From Streptomyces camelliae (lineage in GTDB: Bacteria; Actinomycetota; Actinomycetes; Streptomycetales; Streptomycetaceae): a stretch of 64,000 nucleotides of DNA. Below the pieces are notes generated by a model. That model saw nothing but the letters and a program-made list of their open reading frames with translations. It was not told the DNA's origin and searched no databases. Where the stretch lies: the NCBI RefSeq assembly GCF_027625935.1, contig NZ_CP115300.1:7750001-7814000 (forward strand), in the 5' to 3' direction. Below are positions 52,143 to 60,663 of the stretch, in pieces. Both the position numbers and the translations under genes were made by a program. How positions within the stretch are numbered: position 1 is the first letter of the stretch; each line of letters opens with the position of its first letter.

Positions 52143-53030
52143 CCCCGCCCGGTACCCGCGGCTGGCCGCGTTGATCACCTGTTCGGCGAAGCCGCTCGCG
52201 TTGCCCGCCGCCCAGAGGCCGGGCACGGTCGTCAGTCCGCGTTCGTCGATCACCGGGTAGCTGCCGAACGGGGTCTCGCGCAGCTCGGCGCCCAGCCGCA
52301 CGAGGAGGTCGTTGCGGGGTACGGCGCGCGGGGCGGTGTAGAGCACTTCGCGGTCGTGGACCGTGCCGTCCGCCAGCCGGACCCCCGTGAGCCGGTCGCC
52401 GGTGACGACGAGTCCCGCCACCTCGCCGGGCACGATCGCGACCCCGGCGGCGGCCAGCCGGCGCAGATCGCCGTCCGTCAGCTCCGACTCGCTCACCTGG
52501 TGCAGGAAGAACCGCACGTCCTTCGTCCACTGGGTCACCATCAGCGCCTGGTGCACACTCAGCGGCGAGGTCGCGAGCACGCCGGTCGGCAGGTCGCGGA
52601 CCTCCCAGCCGTGGCAGTACGGGCAGTGCACCACGTCCCGGCCGAATCGGTCGGCCAGCCCCGGGACCTCGGGCAGTTCGTCCGTCAGGCCGGTGGCGAT
52701 CACCAGCTGACGCGCCCGTACCGTCCGGCCACCGGCGAGCCGCGCCGTGAAGCCTTTCCCGTCCCGGGCCGCGTCCACCACCCGGTCCCGGACCAGCTCC
52801 ACGCCGTACCGGGCGATCTCCGCACGGCCGGCCGCCAGGAACTCGGCCGGGGACATGCCGTCGCGGGACAGATAGCCCTGCATGTGGGCGCTCGGCGCGT
52901 TGCGCGGCTCGCCGGCGTCGACGACCAGGGTGCGGCGCCGGGCCCGGCCGAGGACCAGTGCGGCGGACAGCCCGGCGGCTCCGCCTCCGACGACGACCAC
53001 TTCGTACGCGTACCTGTTGTTCTCGGTCAT
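52086..53030 (-). CDS. Thioredoxin-reductase-like FAD-dependent oxidoreductase (314 aa)
   Basis: NAD(P)H:disulfide oxidoreductase-type flavoprotein. FAD-binding VVVVGGGAAGLSAALVLGRARR, redox-active Cys136/Cys139 in HCPYCHGWE (a CPYC rather than CAxC pair), NAD-binding GVLATSPLSVHQAL, and ERGLTTVPGLWAAGNAS. Divergent from an XRE-cupin regulator whose operator overlaps its promoter. Probably a stress or small-molecule disulfide reductase, not the main TrxB. Confidence 0.92.
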   Translation of the reverse strand: MTENNRYAYEVVVVGGGAAGLSAALVLGRARRRTLVVDAGEPRNAPSAHMQGYLSRDGMSPAEFLAAGRAEIARYGVELVRDRVVDAARDGKGFTARLAGGRTVRARQLVIATGLTDELPEVPGLADRFGRDVVHCPYCHGWEVRDLPTGVLATSPLSVHQALMVTQWTKDVRFFLHQVSESELTDGDLRRLAAAGVAIVPGEVAGLVVTGDRLTGVRLADGTVHDREVLYTAPRAVPRNDLLVRLGAELRETPFGSYPVIDERGLTTVPGLWAAGNASGFAEQVINAASRGYRAGAAINGELLMADLDEAVSV

Positions 53031-53059
53031 GTCGCGACCGTGGCTCGATCGCCGCGGTA

Positions 53060-53088
53060 TTGACAAATGTATTTGCCGTTTCTGCAAT
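53060..53088 (+). promoter_or_regulatory. Promoter with embedded palindrome for the XRE-cupin gene
   Basis: TTGACA (53060-53065) and TGCAAT (53083-53088) are separated by 17 bp, the standard spacing, and are followed by the ATG 6 bp later, implying a leaderless mRNA. The palindrome CAAAT-GT-ATTTG (53064-53075) overlaps the -35 and the spacer, and lies 34 bp upstream of the divergent reductase start. It is a good candidate autoregulatory operator. Confidence 0.7.
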
Positions 53089-53094
53089 AGAGGC

Positions 53095-53670
53095 ATGAGC
53101 ACTGACGACGTACTGGCGGAGGTGGGCGCCCGGCTGCGCCGCATCCGCAAGGAGCGGGAGGTGACCCTGGCCGCGCTGTCGGAGGCGACCGGGATCTCCG
53201 TGAGCACGCTGTCCCGGCTGGAGTCCGGCCTGCGCAAGCCCAGCCTGGAGCTGCTGCTGCCGATCGCCCAGGCGCATCAGGTGCCGCTGGACGAACTGGT
53301 CGGCGCGCCGCCGGTGGGGGATCCGAGGGTGCGGGCCAAGCCGATCGTGCGCGGCGGGCGCACCCACTGGCCGCTGACCCGCCAGCCCGGCGGCCTGCAG
53401 GCCTTCAAGGTGCTCGAACCGCAGCGCAAGCAGGAGCCCGACCCGCGCACCCACGAGGGTTACGAGTGGCTGTACGTGCTCTCGGGCCGGCTCCGGCTGG
53501 TCCTCGGCGAGCACGACGTGGTGCTGGCGGCGGGGGAGGCCGCCGAGTTCGACACGCGCGTGCCGCACTGGTTCGGGTCGACGGGGGAGGGGCCGGTGGA
53601 GTTCCTCAGCCTGTTCGGGCCCCAGGGGGAGCGGATGCACGTACGGGCCCGGCCGACGTCCCGGAAGTGA
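53095..53670 (+). CDS. XRE-cupin transcriptional regulator (191 aa)
   Basis: HTH of the Xre type at residues 9-64 (ARLRRIRKEREVTLAALSEATGISVSTLSRLESGLRKPSLELLLPIAQ) plus a C-terminal cupin sensor (about 100-175, YEWLYVLSGRLRLVLGEHDVVLAAGEAAEFDTRVPHWFGSTG). Such proteins sense small ligands through the cupin. ATG 53095 has no ribosome site but a promoter that ends just upstream. Likely controls itself and the divergent reductase. Confidence 0.93.
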   Translation: MSTDDVLAEVGARLRRIRKEREVTLAALSEATGISVSTLSRLESGLRKPSLELLLPIAQAHQVPLDELVGAPPVGDPRVRAKPIVRGGRTHWPLTRQPGGLQAFKVLEPQRKQEPDPRTHEGYEWLYVLSGRLRLVLGEHDVVLAAGEAAEFDTRVPHWFGSTGEGPVEFLSLFGPQGERMHVRARPTSRK

Positions 53671-53767
53671 CGCAGTTCCCTCGCGGGCGACTGTTCCCTG
53701 ATCGGCAAGCGACCGCTTAGTATGCCGTCGGACCCGGTCAGACGAAGCAGTCCCGTGGAGGCCCCGC

Positions 53768-54733
53768 ATGCAGGCATGGCAAGTGCACGAGAACGGCGAG
53801 CCGAGTGAGGTGATGCGCCTCGCGGAGGTGGACCCGCCCACGCCCGGCGACGGCCAGGTGCTGCTGCGGGTGCGCGCCGCCAACATCAACTTCCCGGACG
53901 CCCTGCTGTGCCGGGGCCAGTACCAGGTCCGCCCCCCGCTGCCGTTCACGCCCGGCGTGGAGATCTGCGGCGAGACCGAGGACGGCCGCCGGGTGATCGC
54001 CAACCCCGCGCTGCCGTACGGCGGTTTCGCCGAGTACGCCCTCGCCGACGCCCGCGCCCTGCTGCCCGCGCCCGAGTCGCTGGACGACGCCGAGGCCGCC
54101 GCGCTGCACATCGGCTACCAGACGGGCTGGTTCGGCCTGCACCGCCGGGCACACATCGAGGCCGGGGAGACCCTGCTCGTGCACGCCGCCGCGGGTGGTG
54201 TCGGCAGCGCCGCCGTCCAGCTCGGCAAGGCGGCCGGAGCCACCGTGATCGGTGTCGTCGGCGGCGCGGACAAGGCCGCCGTCGCCCGTGAGCTGGGCTG
54301 TGACGTGGTCGTCGACCGCCGCAGCGAGGACGTGATCGCGGCCGTGAAGGAGGCCACCGGCGGCCGCGGCGCCGACGTCATCTACGACCCCGTCGGCGGC
54401 GAGGCCTACGCCCAGTCCGCCAAGCTGGTCGCCTTCGAGGGCCGGATCGTCGTCGTCGGCTTCGCCAGCGGCACCATCCCGAGCCCCGGCCTCAACCACG
54501 CCCTGGTGAAGAACTACTCGATCCTCGGCCTGCACTGGGGCCTGTACGCGACCAAGAACCCGAAGCTCATCCCGCACTGCCACGAGGAACTGACCGACCT
54601 GGCCGCCCGGGGCGCGATCAAGCCCCTGGTGAGCGAGCGGGTACCGCTGATCGAGGCCGCCCGGGCCGTGCAGAAGGTGGCGGACGGCCGGTCCACCGGC
54701 CGGATCGCCGTGGTGATGGAGGGAGCAGCATGA
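53768..54733 (+). CDS. Zinc-free NADPH:quinone oxidoreductase-type enzyme (321 aa)
   Basis: MDR-superfamily reductase. MQAWQVHENGEPSEV start, ANINFPDALLCRGQYQ, NADPH motif LLVHAAAGGVGSAAVQLGKAAGATVIGVVGG, and the YDPVGGEAYAQSAKLV segment. Its stop overlaps the next gene's ATG by 4 bp (ATGA), so the three genes form an operon with two acyl-CoA dehydrogenases; it may act on an enoyl- or oxo-acyl intermediate of that pathway. Confidence 0.92.
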   Translation: MQAWQVHENGEPSEVMRLAEVDPPTPGDGQVLLRVRAANINFPDALLCRGQYQVRPPLPFTPGVEICGETEDGRRVIANPALPYGGFAEYALADARALLPAPESLDDAEAAALHIGYQTGWFGLHRRAHIEAGETLLVHAAAGGVGSAAVQLGKAAGATVIGVVGGADKAAVARELGCDVVVDRRSEDVIAAVKEATGGRGADVIYDPVGGEAYAQSAKLVAFEGRIVVVGFASGTIPSPGLNHALVKNYSILGLHWGLYATKNPKLIPHCHEELTDLAARGAIKPLVSERVPLIEAARAVQKVADGRSTGRIAVVMEGAA

Positions 54734-55911
54734 CCGACGCCGACGAACTGGTCCGCCGTACACGCGAGTTGCTCGACCAGAACCCGCCCGCGAGCACCGA
54801 CCGGCTGGAGTTCCTGCGGGCCCGCTTCGACGCCGGTCTCGCCTGGGTGCACTACCCGGAGGGCCTCGGCGGACTGGGCGCCCCCCGCCACCTCCAGGTC
54901 GTCGTGGACGCCGAGCTGGAGGCCGCCGGCGCCCCCGACAACGACGCGCGCCGCAACGGCATCGGGCTCGGCATGGCTGCCCCGACCATCCTCAAGTACG
55001 GCACCGAGGAGCAGAAGCAGCGCTTTCTGCGGCCGCTGTGGACGGGGGAGGAGGTCTGGTGCCAGCTGTTCAGCGAGCCCGGCGCCGGCTCCGACCTCGC
55101 CGCGCTCGGCACCCGGGCCGTCCGGGAAGGCGACACCTGGGTCGTCAACGGGCAGAAGGTGTGGACGTCCGGCGCGCACAACGCCCGCTGGGCCATCCTC
55201 ATCGCCCGCACCGACCCGGCCGTGCCCAAGCACGCGGGCATCACGTACTTCCTGTGCGACATGACCGACCCGGGCGTCGACGTCCGGCCACTGCGCCAGA
55301 TCACCGGCGAGGCCGAGTTCAACGAGGTCTTCCTCACCGACGTCCGCATCCCCGACTCCCGCCGCCTCGGCGAGATCGGCGACGGCTGGCGGGTCGCCCA
55401 GACCACCCTCAACAACGAGCGCGTGGCCATCGGCGGCATGCGGCTGCCCCGCGAGGGCGGCATGATCGGCCCGGTCGCGAAGACCTGGCGCGAGCGTCCC
55501 GAGCTGCGCACCCACGACCTCCACCAGCGCCTGCTGAAGCTGTGGGTCGAGGCCGAGGTCTCGCGCCTCACCGCCGAGCGCCTGCGCCAGCAGCTCGTCG
55601 CCGGACAGCCCGGCCCCGAGGGCGCCGGCATGAAGCTCGCCTTCGCCCGCCTCAACCAGGAGATCAGCGGCCTGGAGGTCGAACTGCGGGGCGAGGAAGG
55701 CCTGTTGTACGACGACTGGACCATGCGCCGCCCCGAACTGGTCGACTTCACCGGCCGGGACGCCGGCTACCGCTATCTGCGCGCCAAGGGCAACAGCATC
55801 GAGGGCGGGACCAGCGAGGTCCTGCTGAACATCGTCGCCGAGCGCGTCCTCGGCCTGCCCGCCGAGCCGCGAACCGACAAGGACGTCGCCTGGAAGGACC
55901 TCGCCCGATGA
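54730..55911 (+). CDS. Acyl-CoA dehydrogenase, Glu-containing partner (393 aa)
   Basis: FAD dehydrogenase. SEPGAGSDLAALGTRAV, WVVNGQKVWTSGAHNARWAI and the C-terminal KGNSIEGGTSEVLLNIVAERVLGLP with catalytic Glu in the EGGT context. It overlaps both neighbours by 4 bp (ATGA each). Tandem with a second, smaller dehydrogenase lacking that Glu, a pattern of heterotetrameric ACADs such as mycobacterial ChsE4-ChsE5. Confidence 0.94.
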   Translation: MTDADELVRRTRELLDQNPPASTDRLEFLRARFDAGLAWVHYPEGLGGLGAPRHLQVVVDAELEAAGAPDNDARRNGIGLGMAAPTILKYGTEEQKQRFLRPLWTGEEVWCQLFSEPGAGSDLAALGTRAVREGDTWVVNGQKVWTSGAHNARWAILIARTDPAVPKHAGITYFLCDMTDPGVDVRPLRQITGEAEFNEVFLTDVRIPDSRRLGEIGDGWRVAQTTLNNERVAIGGMRLPREGGMIGPVAKTWRERPELRTHDLHQRLLKLWVEAEVSRLTAERLRQQLVAGQPGPEGAGMKLAFARLNQEISGLEVELRGEEGLLYDDWTMRRPELVDFTGRDAGYRYLRAKGNSIEGGTSEVLLNIVAERVLGLPAEPRTDKDVAWKDLAR

Positions 55912-56981
55912 CCGATCTTCTCTACTCCGAGGAGGAAGAGGCGCTGCGGGCCGCCGTACGGGACCTGCTCACGGACCACTGCGCCCCGGCCGACGTCCTC
56001 GGCCGCGTCGAGTCGGACACCCCGCACGACCTCGCCCTGTGGAAGCAGCTCGCCGACGGCATGGGTCTGGCCGGCCTTCTGGTGCCCGAGGCACAGGGCG
56101 GCCAGGGCGCCTCGCATCGGGAAGTGGCCGTCGTCCTGGAGGAGTTGGGCCGCGCGGTCGCCCCCGTGCCCTACCTCACCAGTGCCGTCGTGGCCACCGA
56201 GGCCCTGCTGGCCTGCGGCGACGAGGAACTGCTGGGCCGCCTGGCCTCGGGGCGCACCATCGGCGCCCTCGCCGTCGGACTGCACACGGCACCGAGCGCC
56301 GCCTTCACGGCCGTGCGGCTCGAAAGCGGCGTCCTGCACGGCGAGTTGACCGGCATCGCCGACGCGGCCGTGGCCGACGTGCTGCTCGTCCCGGCCGACG
56401 ACGGCGGCCTGTACGCCGTCACCGCCGACGCGGCGACCGTCACCCCGCAGGTCTCCTTCGACCTGACCCGCCCGCTGGCGACCGTACGGCTGGAGGGTGC
56501 CCCCGGCCGCCGTGTCGGCGACGCCGAACCGGCCGTACGACGGGCCCTGCGCGCTGCCGCCGGACTGCTCGCCTCCGAACAACTGGGCGTCGCCGACTGG
56601 GCGTTGACCGAGACGGTCCGCTACCTGAAGGAGCGCAAGCAGTTCAACCGGCCGGTCGGCGGCTTCCAGGCGCTCAAGCACCGGCTCGCCCAGCTGTGGC
56701 TGGAGACGGTCAACCTCCGGGCGGCCGCGCGCGCCGCCGCCGACGCGCTCGCCTCCGGCGAGGACGCGGAGATCTCCGTCGCCGTCGCCCAGGCATACGC
56801 GGCTCCCGTCGCCGTCCACGCCACGGAAGAGGCCGTGCAGCTGCACGCCGGTATCGGCATGACCTGGGAGCACCCGGCCCACCTGTATCTGAAGCGGGCC
56901 AAGGCGGACTCGATCGCCTACGGCACGGCGGGCGTGCACCGGGAGGCGCTGGCCGGGCTGGTCGACCTCCAGACACCCTGA
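55908..56981 (+). CDS. Acyl-CoA dehydrogenase, Glu-lacking partner (357 aa)
   Basis: Shorter family member: EEALRAAVRDLLTDHC, EAQGGQGASHREVAVVLEELGRAVAP, LKERKQFNRPVGGFQALKHRLAQLWLET and HAGIGMTWEHPAHLYLKRAKADSIAYGTAGVHRE. At the usual catalytic position it has an AYGTAG sequence in place of the E-G-T, so the subunit cannot supply the base itself. The pairing with the upstream gene suggests an alpha2beta2 enzyme. Strong terminator follows. Confidence 0.92.
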   Translation: MTDLLYSEEEEALRAAVRDLLTDHCAPADVLGRVESDTPHDLALWKQLADGMGLAGLLVPEAQGGQGASHREVAVVLEELGRAVAPVPYLTSAVVATEALLACGDEELLGRLASGRTIGALAVGLHTAPSAAFTAVRLESGVLHGELTGIADAAVADVLLVPADDGGLYAVTADAATVTPQVSFDLTRPLATVRLEGAPGRRVGDAEPAVRRALRAAAGLLASEQLGVADWALTETVRYLKERKQFNRPVGGFQALKHRLAQLWLETVNLRAAARAAADALASGEDAEISVAVAQAYAAPVAVHATEEAVQLHAGIGMTWEHPAHLYLKRAKADSIAYGTAGVHREALAGLVDLQTP

Positions 56982-56993
56982 CGTCACCCGAGC

Positions 56994-57021
56994 GAAGCCC
57001 GCCCCGTCTGGGGCGGGCTTC
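56994..57021. terminator. Operon terminator
   Basis: GAAGCCCGCCCC and GGGGCGGGCTTC form a perfect 12-bp stem over a 4-base loop (GTCT), 12 bp after the dehydrogenase stop. Confidence 0.92.
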
Positions 57022-57142
57022 TTCACGTGCCTGCTCCGCGGAGGTGAACAACGCGCCAACTCCCCGCGAGACAGCCTCCGTTGAGTGGAGAGTGCACGCA
57101 TACTCTCCCCGGTCCCATCCGGCACCTCAAGGGAGGCAGAGC

Positions 57143-58006
57143 ATGGCCCTCACCACCCGACGCAGAGCCCTCGGCACCCTCGGCGCCGCCCTCGCCGGCG
57201 CGGTCGCGCTGCCCGCGGCACAGGCCTGGGCGGGCGGTTCCCAGCGGGGTCCGCACCCGCTGTGGAACGCCCACGCCCACAACGACTACGAGCACCCGCA
57301 TCCCCTGTTCGACGCGCTCGGCCACCGCTTCAACAGCGTCGAGGGCGACATCTTCCTCGTCGGCGACCAGCTTCTCATCGGTCACGACACCTCCGAGCTG
57401 GACCCGTCCCGCACCCTCGAATCCCTCTACCTCGACCCGCTGGCCGCGCTCGTGAAGGCCAACCACGGCTCGGTGTACCGGGGTTGGCGCAGGCCGCTGC
57501 AGCTCCTCATCGACATCAAGACCGAGGGCTCCTCGACCTACCTCGAACTCGACCGCCATCTGCGCCGCTACCCACACCTGTTCACCCGGTACGACCGCGG
57601 CCGTGTGCACCGCGGACCCGTCACCGCCGTCATCTCCGGCGACCGTGCCGCCCGGATCCCCATGGCGGCACAGGAAGAGCGGCGGGCCTTCTACGACGGC
57701 CGGCTCACCGACCTCGGCAGCACCGCCCCCGCCTCCTTCATCTCGCTGATCAGCGACAACTGGACCCAGAACTTCACCTGGACGGGGGCAGGCGCGTTCC
57801 CCGACGCCGAGCGGCAGAAGCTGCGTGGCATCACCGCCGCCGCGCACGCGCACGGGCAGCGGGTGCGGTTCTGGGCCACCCCGGACGCCGCGGGCCCGGC
57901 CCGCGACGCCCTGTGGACGGAACTGCTCTCCGCCGGCGTCGACTACCTCAACACCGACGACCTGGCCGGCGCGGAGACCTTCCTGGACGCCCACCCCTCC
58001 GCGTAA
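57143..58006 (+). CDS. Exported GDPD/PI-PLC-type phosphodiesterase (287 aa)
   Basis: Signal region MALTTRRRALGTLGAALAGAVALPAAQAWA with the twin-arginine pattern TRRRALG and cleavage near AWA-GG, so probably exported by Tat. After that NAHAHNDYEHPHPLFDALGHRFNSVEGDIFL and LLIDIKTEG match the glycerophosphodiesterase/PI-PLC-like TIM barrel, with HAHND and EGD as candidate metal/catalytic residues. GGGAGG precedes ATG 57143. Substrate unknown; phospholipid headgroup diesters are likely. Confidence 0.88.
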   Translation: MALTTRRRALGTLGAALAGAVALPAAQAWAGGSQRGPHPLWNAHAHNDYEHPHPLFDALGHRFNSVEGDIFLVGDQLLIGHDTSELDPSRTLESLYLDPLAALVKANHGSVYRGWRRPLQLLIDIKTEGSSTYLELDRHLRRYPHLFTRYDRGRVHRGPVTAVISGDRAARIPMAAQEERRAFYDGRLTDLGSTAPASFISLISDNWTQNFTWTGAGAFPDAERQKLRGITAAAHAHGQRVRFWATPDAAGPARDALWTELLSAGVDYLNTDDLAGAETFLDAHPSA

Positions 58007-58107
58007 CACCACACGATCGGGGGACACGTCAGCTGCCCGGACGAACCCTCCGCTACGCCACACTTGCGGCCGAACGCCGTCAAAGGGCGTGGCGGAGGAG
58101 GTTCCCG

Positions 58108-58302
58108 ATGGCCGTTTCCATCTCTGTGGTGCTGTTGCTCATGATCCTGGCCGTGCTCTTCATGCGCAACGGCGGGCTGAAGATCTCCCACGCGCTGGTC
58201 TGCATGGTGCTCGGCTTCTTCCTGGCCGGCTCCAGCATGGCGCCCACCATCAGCAGCACGCTCACCGCGACCGCCGACCTGGTCAGCAGTCTGCGGCCCT
58301 GA
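58108..58302 (+). CDS. Small membrane protein (64 aa)
   Basis: Begins MAVSISVVLLLMILAVLFMRNGGLKISHALVCMVLGFFLAGSSMAP; two hydrophobic segments and a short polar tail. GGAGGAGG lies 8 bp upstream. Similar small proteins with a GLK/R-x-SHA-VC---GF-LA pattern occur in Streptomyces plasmids, integrative elements and chromosomes; function unknown. It is 11 bp from the convergent phosphodiester glycosidase stop. Confidence 0.8.
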   Translation: MAVSISVVLLLMILAVLFMRNGGLKISHALVCMVLGFFLAGSSMAPTISSTLTATADLVSSLRP

Positions 58303-58313
58303 GCCGTACGCCC

Positions 58314-59552
58314 TCACCGATCGGAGAAGACGCCGATGCCGTTCGCGACGGGACGCTCGGCGCCGCCGCTCGGATGGTTGCGGACGGTCACGGCGCGCGT
58401 GCCCGCGTTCCGGGTGACCAGCTCCGTCGAGCCGCCGCCGTCGAGGTTGAACGCGTCGGACGCGCCCAGCGAGCGCATGGTGGCCGCCTCCTCCGCGACC
58501 GTCATCCCGGTGCGATAGGCGGCGGCGCCGTCCAGTGCGAGGATCAGCATCTGCCGTCCGCCGTCCTTGAAGCCCACGACCGTGCGCACCGCCGAGGTGC
58601 CGTCGTCCAGGCCGGACAGCGCCGTGCCGTCGCGCAGCACCGGGAAGCCGCCGATCGCGAACGCGTACGGCACCCCGGACGACGCCGCCACCAGGGTGTG
58701 CGTGACCGTCACCGCGTCCCCGACACCGAGCTTGCGCAAGCGCCGCGCGCCCTCCTCGCGGCCCAGCAGGACCGTGGTGCCCGCCGGGATCGAGCCACTG
58801 CCCGGGGTGTCCGCGGCCGAGACGACCCGGCCGTCCCGGACCTGCACCTCGTAGGTGTCGGTGCTGCACGACGCCGAGCGCCGGGTGTCCGTGCCGCAGA
58901 CGGCGCGCTCGCGGGAGGCGCTGCCCCAGCGGGAGGTGAAGGCGCCGACGGAGTTCTCCGGCAGCGCGTACTGGTTCAGGCCCTTCAGGGTGAGCCGGCC
59001 CTCCGGGGTGGTGATGGTGCCGGCGAGGGAGAGCCGGTCCAGCCGGGCCCGCCCGTCCGTGCCGACACCGAAGACGTCCTGGGTGTTCGTCCCCTGGGGC
59101 AGCGTGGGCCCGAACCGCTGGCCGTCCGGCACCGCCGCCTTGAGCACGTGCCCGTCCGCGATCGCCGGTCCGACACTCGCGCCGGTGGCCTCCACACCCG
59201 GATGCTGCGTCTCGGTGATGTTGAAGAAGTCACCGTTGACCCCCGCGACCGCTCCGGCCGAGTCCGCCATCCGGGAGACGGTGGCCCGGGCCGCCACCGC
59301 GCCCGGGTACAGCAGATCGACGCGGACATGCGGATTGCCCAGGTCGACCGTGAGGAGATGGGCGTGCGCCGGGCCCGCGGCCGCGGCGACGTCGAACTGC
59401 CGGTAGGTGACCCCGGGCGCGATCCGCCGGCCCGCCGGTACGGCACCGGCCGGCGCCGCCCCCGCCAGGGCCGCACCGGCCAGCACTCCGAACGCAGTGA
59501 CCACCGTGAGAACCGCTCTCGCCGCTGCCGTACGCCTGCTTCGTCCTGTCAC
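58314..59552 (-). CDS. Secreted NAGPA-type phosphodiester glycosidase family protein (412 aa)
   Basis: GTG 59552 (VTGRSRRTAAARAVLTVVTAFGVLAGAALAG) gives a signal peptide of about 38 residues. The NAGPA domain carries VAGVNGDFFNITETQHPGVEATGASV, and the C-terminal catalytic core MLILALDGAAAYRTGMTVAEEAATMRSLGASDAFNLDGGGSTELV with the DGGGS motif. Related proteins hydrolyse alpha-GlcNAc phosphodiesters. Cysteines at CGTD and SCST may form a disulfide. Confidence 0.9.
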   Translation of the reverse strand: MTGRSRRTAAARAVLTVVTAFGVLAGAALAGAAPAGAVPAGRRIAPGVTYRQFDVAAAAGPAHAHLLTVDLGNPHVRVDLLYPGAVAARATVSRMADSAGAVAGVNGDFFNITETQHPGVEATGASVGPAIADGHVLKAAVPDGQRFGPTLPQGTNTQDVFGVGTDGRARLDRLSLAGTITTPEGRLTLKGLNQYALPENSVGAFTSRWGSASRERAVCGTDTRRSASCSTDTYEVQVRDGRVVSAADTPGSGSIPAGTTVLLGREEGARRLRKLGVGDAVTVTHTLVAASSGVPYAFAIGGFPVLRDGTALSGLDDGTSAVRTVVGFKDGGRQMLILALDGAAAYRTGMTVAEEAATMRSLGASDAFNLDGGGSTELVTRNAGTRAVTVRNHPSGGAERPVANGIGVFSDR

Positions 59553-59635
59553 CGTGCCCCCTGATGTCTCGTCAACTGTCCCTGCGACAAGGGCTTAGGG
59601 GGCAGTTGAGCAGACGGGGACGCACGGCGGGCCGA

Positions 59636-59995
59636 CTAGGCGTCGACTACGCGAGAACGAGTGAGAAAACGCACCCCCTCGGGTGCCTCCAGCGAGAAGC
59701 CGCTGCCGCGCCCTGGTACGACGTCGACGATCAGCCGGGTGTGGCTCCACGCCTGGTACTGGCTGCGGGACATCCAGAAGGTGACCGGCTCCGCCACGCC
59801 GTCCACCGTCAGCTCCGCCAGCAGCACGTCCGAACCGCCGGTGCGGAACTCGCCGTCCGGGTAGCACATGGGCGCGCTGCCGTCACAGCAGCCGCCGGAC
59901 TGGTGGAACATCAGCGGACCGTGCTCGGCGCGCAGCTTCCGCACCAGCTCCGCGGCCCGCGGGGTGAGTTCGACGCGGGGGACTACCTCTTCCAT
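59636..59995 (-). CDS. DUF779 protein (119 aa)
   Basis: The family stretch FHQSGGCCDGSAPMCYPDGEFRTGGSDVLLAEL, and FWMSRSQYQAWSHTRLIVDVVPGRGSGFSLEAPEGVRFLTRSR are diagnostic of DUF779, often located next to aldehyde dehydrogenase genes. Cys pair and third Cys in CCDGSAPMC suggest metal binding. No aldehyde dehydrogenase is adjacent here. ATG 59995 with AGGACGGTGACC upstream. Confidence 0.93.
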   Translation of the reverse strand: MEEVVPRVELTPRAAELVRKLRAEHGPLMFHQSGGCCDGSAPMCYPDGEFRTGGSDVLLAELTVDGVAEPVTFWMSRSQYQAWSHTRLIVDVVPGRGSGFSLEAPEGVRFLTRSRVVDA

Positions 59996-60150
59996 GGTCA
60001 CCGTCCTGGAGAGCCGGGGGCGCGGGGGCGCCGGACCCGGTCCAGTCTCACGGCTCGTCACCGAGGCGTCCAGAAGGCGGTGTTGTGTCCCCCGAACGGG
60101 TGGCGGGCGGCGGCCGGATCGGTCGGCCGTGGGCCTGAGAGGATGCACAG

Positions 60151-60639
60151 ATGCGCGCTTCCTCCGGCCGGCCCGAGCCGCGCCTCGTGCTCGCCGGTGG
60201 CCACCCGCTCCGGGACGAGGCACTGGCCGCCGTCAACCGGGACCTGGCGGTCACCGTCCCTGGCCTGCCTGCCCTGCGCCTGATCGTCTGTCCGGACGCC
60301 GACGACCTGGACGAGCAGGTCTACGTGGCCCTTTCCGACGGTGAAGCGCACGGCACCTGCCTGATACCGGCCGAGTGGGCCGGCGAAGCCATGACGGCCG
60401 TCGCCGATGCCGCCCAGGAGACGGTGACGGAGCGGCTCTGGCGGGCCTGGCCGGTCTGCACCGTCCACGACCTCGGCATGCACGCGAGGGACGTCGACGG
60501 GACGCCGTCCTGGTGGTGCGCCGGCGGCTCCCGCAAGGGCGATCCGGCCCACATCCGGGCGGCGATCGGGGACCTGGACACCCTCCACCCGCCCCGCCGC
60601 CCGAACCGCAGACGCCGTAAGACCCGCAGGCCACGCTGA
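60151..60639 (+). CDS. Uncharacterised protein (162 aa)
   Basis: Begins MRASSGRPEPRLVLAGGHPLRDEALAAV and reads as an ordinary soluble protein with GEAHGTCLIPAEWAGEAMTAVADAAQETVTERLWRAWPVC and a very basic end, PPRRPNRRRRKTRRPR. I know no domain for it. It lies 24 bp upstream of, and probably with, the DUF2625 gene. Confidence 0.75.
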   Translation: MRASSGRPEPRLVLAGGHPLRDEALAAVNRDLAVTVPGLPALRLIVCPDADDLDEQVYVALSDGEAHGTCLIPAEWAGEAMTAVADAAQETVTERLWRAWPVCTVHDLGMHARDVDGTPSWWCAGGSRKGDPAHIRAAIGDLDTLHPPRRPNRRRRKTRRPR

Positions 60640-60663
60640 CATCCGGTCTGCGATCATCCTCCG

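Noticed and set aside
58108..58302. Remnant of an integrative conjugative element
   Set aside because: The small protein resembles ones seen on plasmids, but no integrase, attachment site, replication or transfer gene is nearby.
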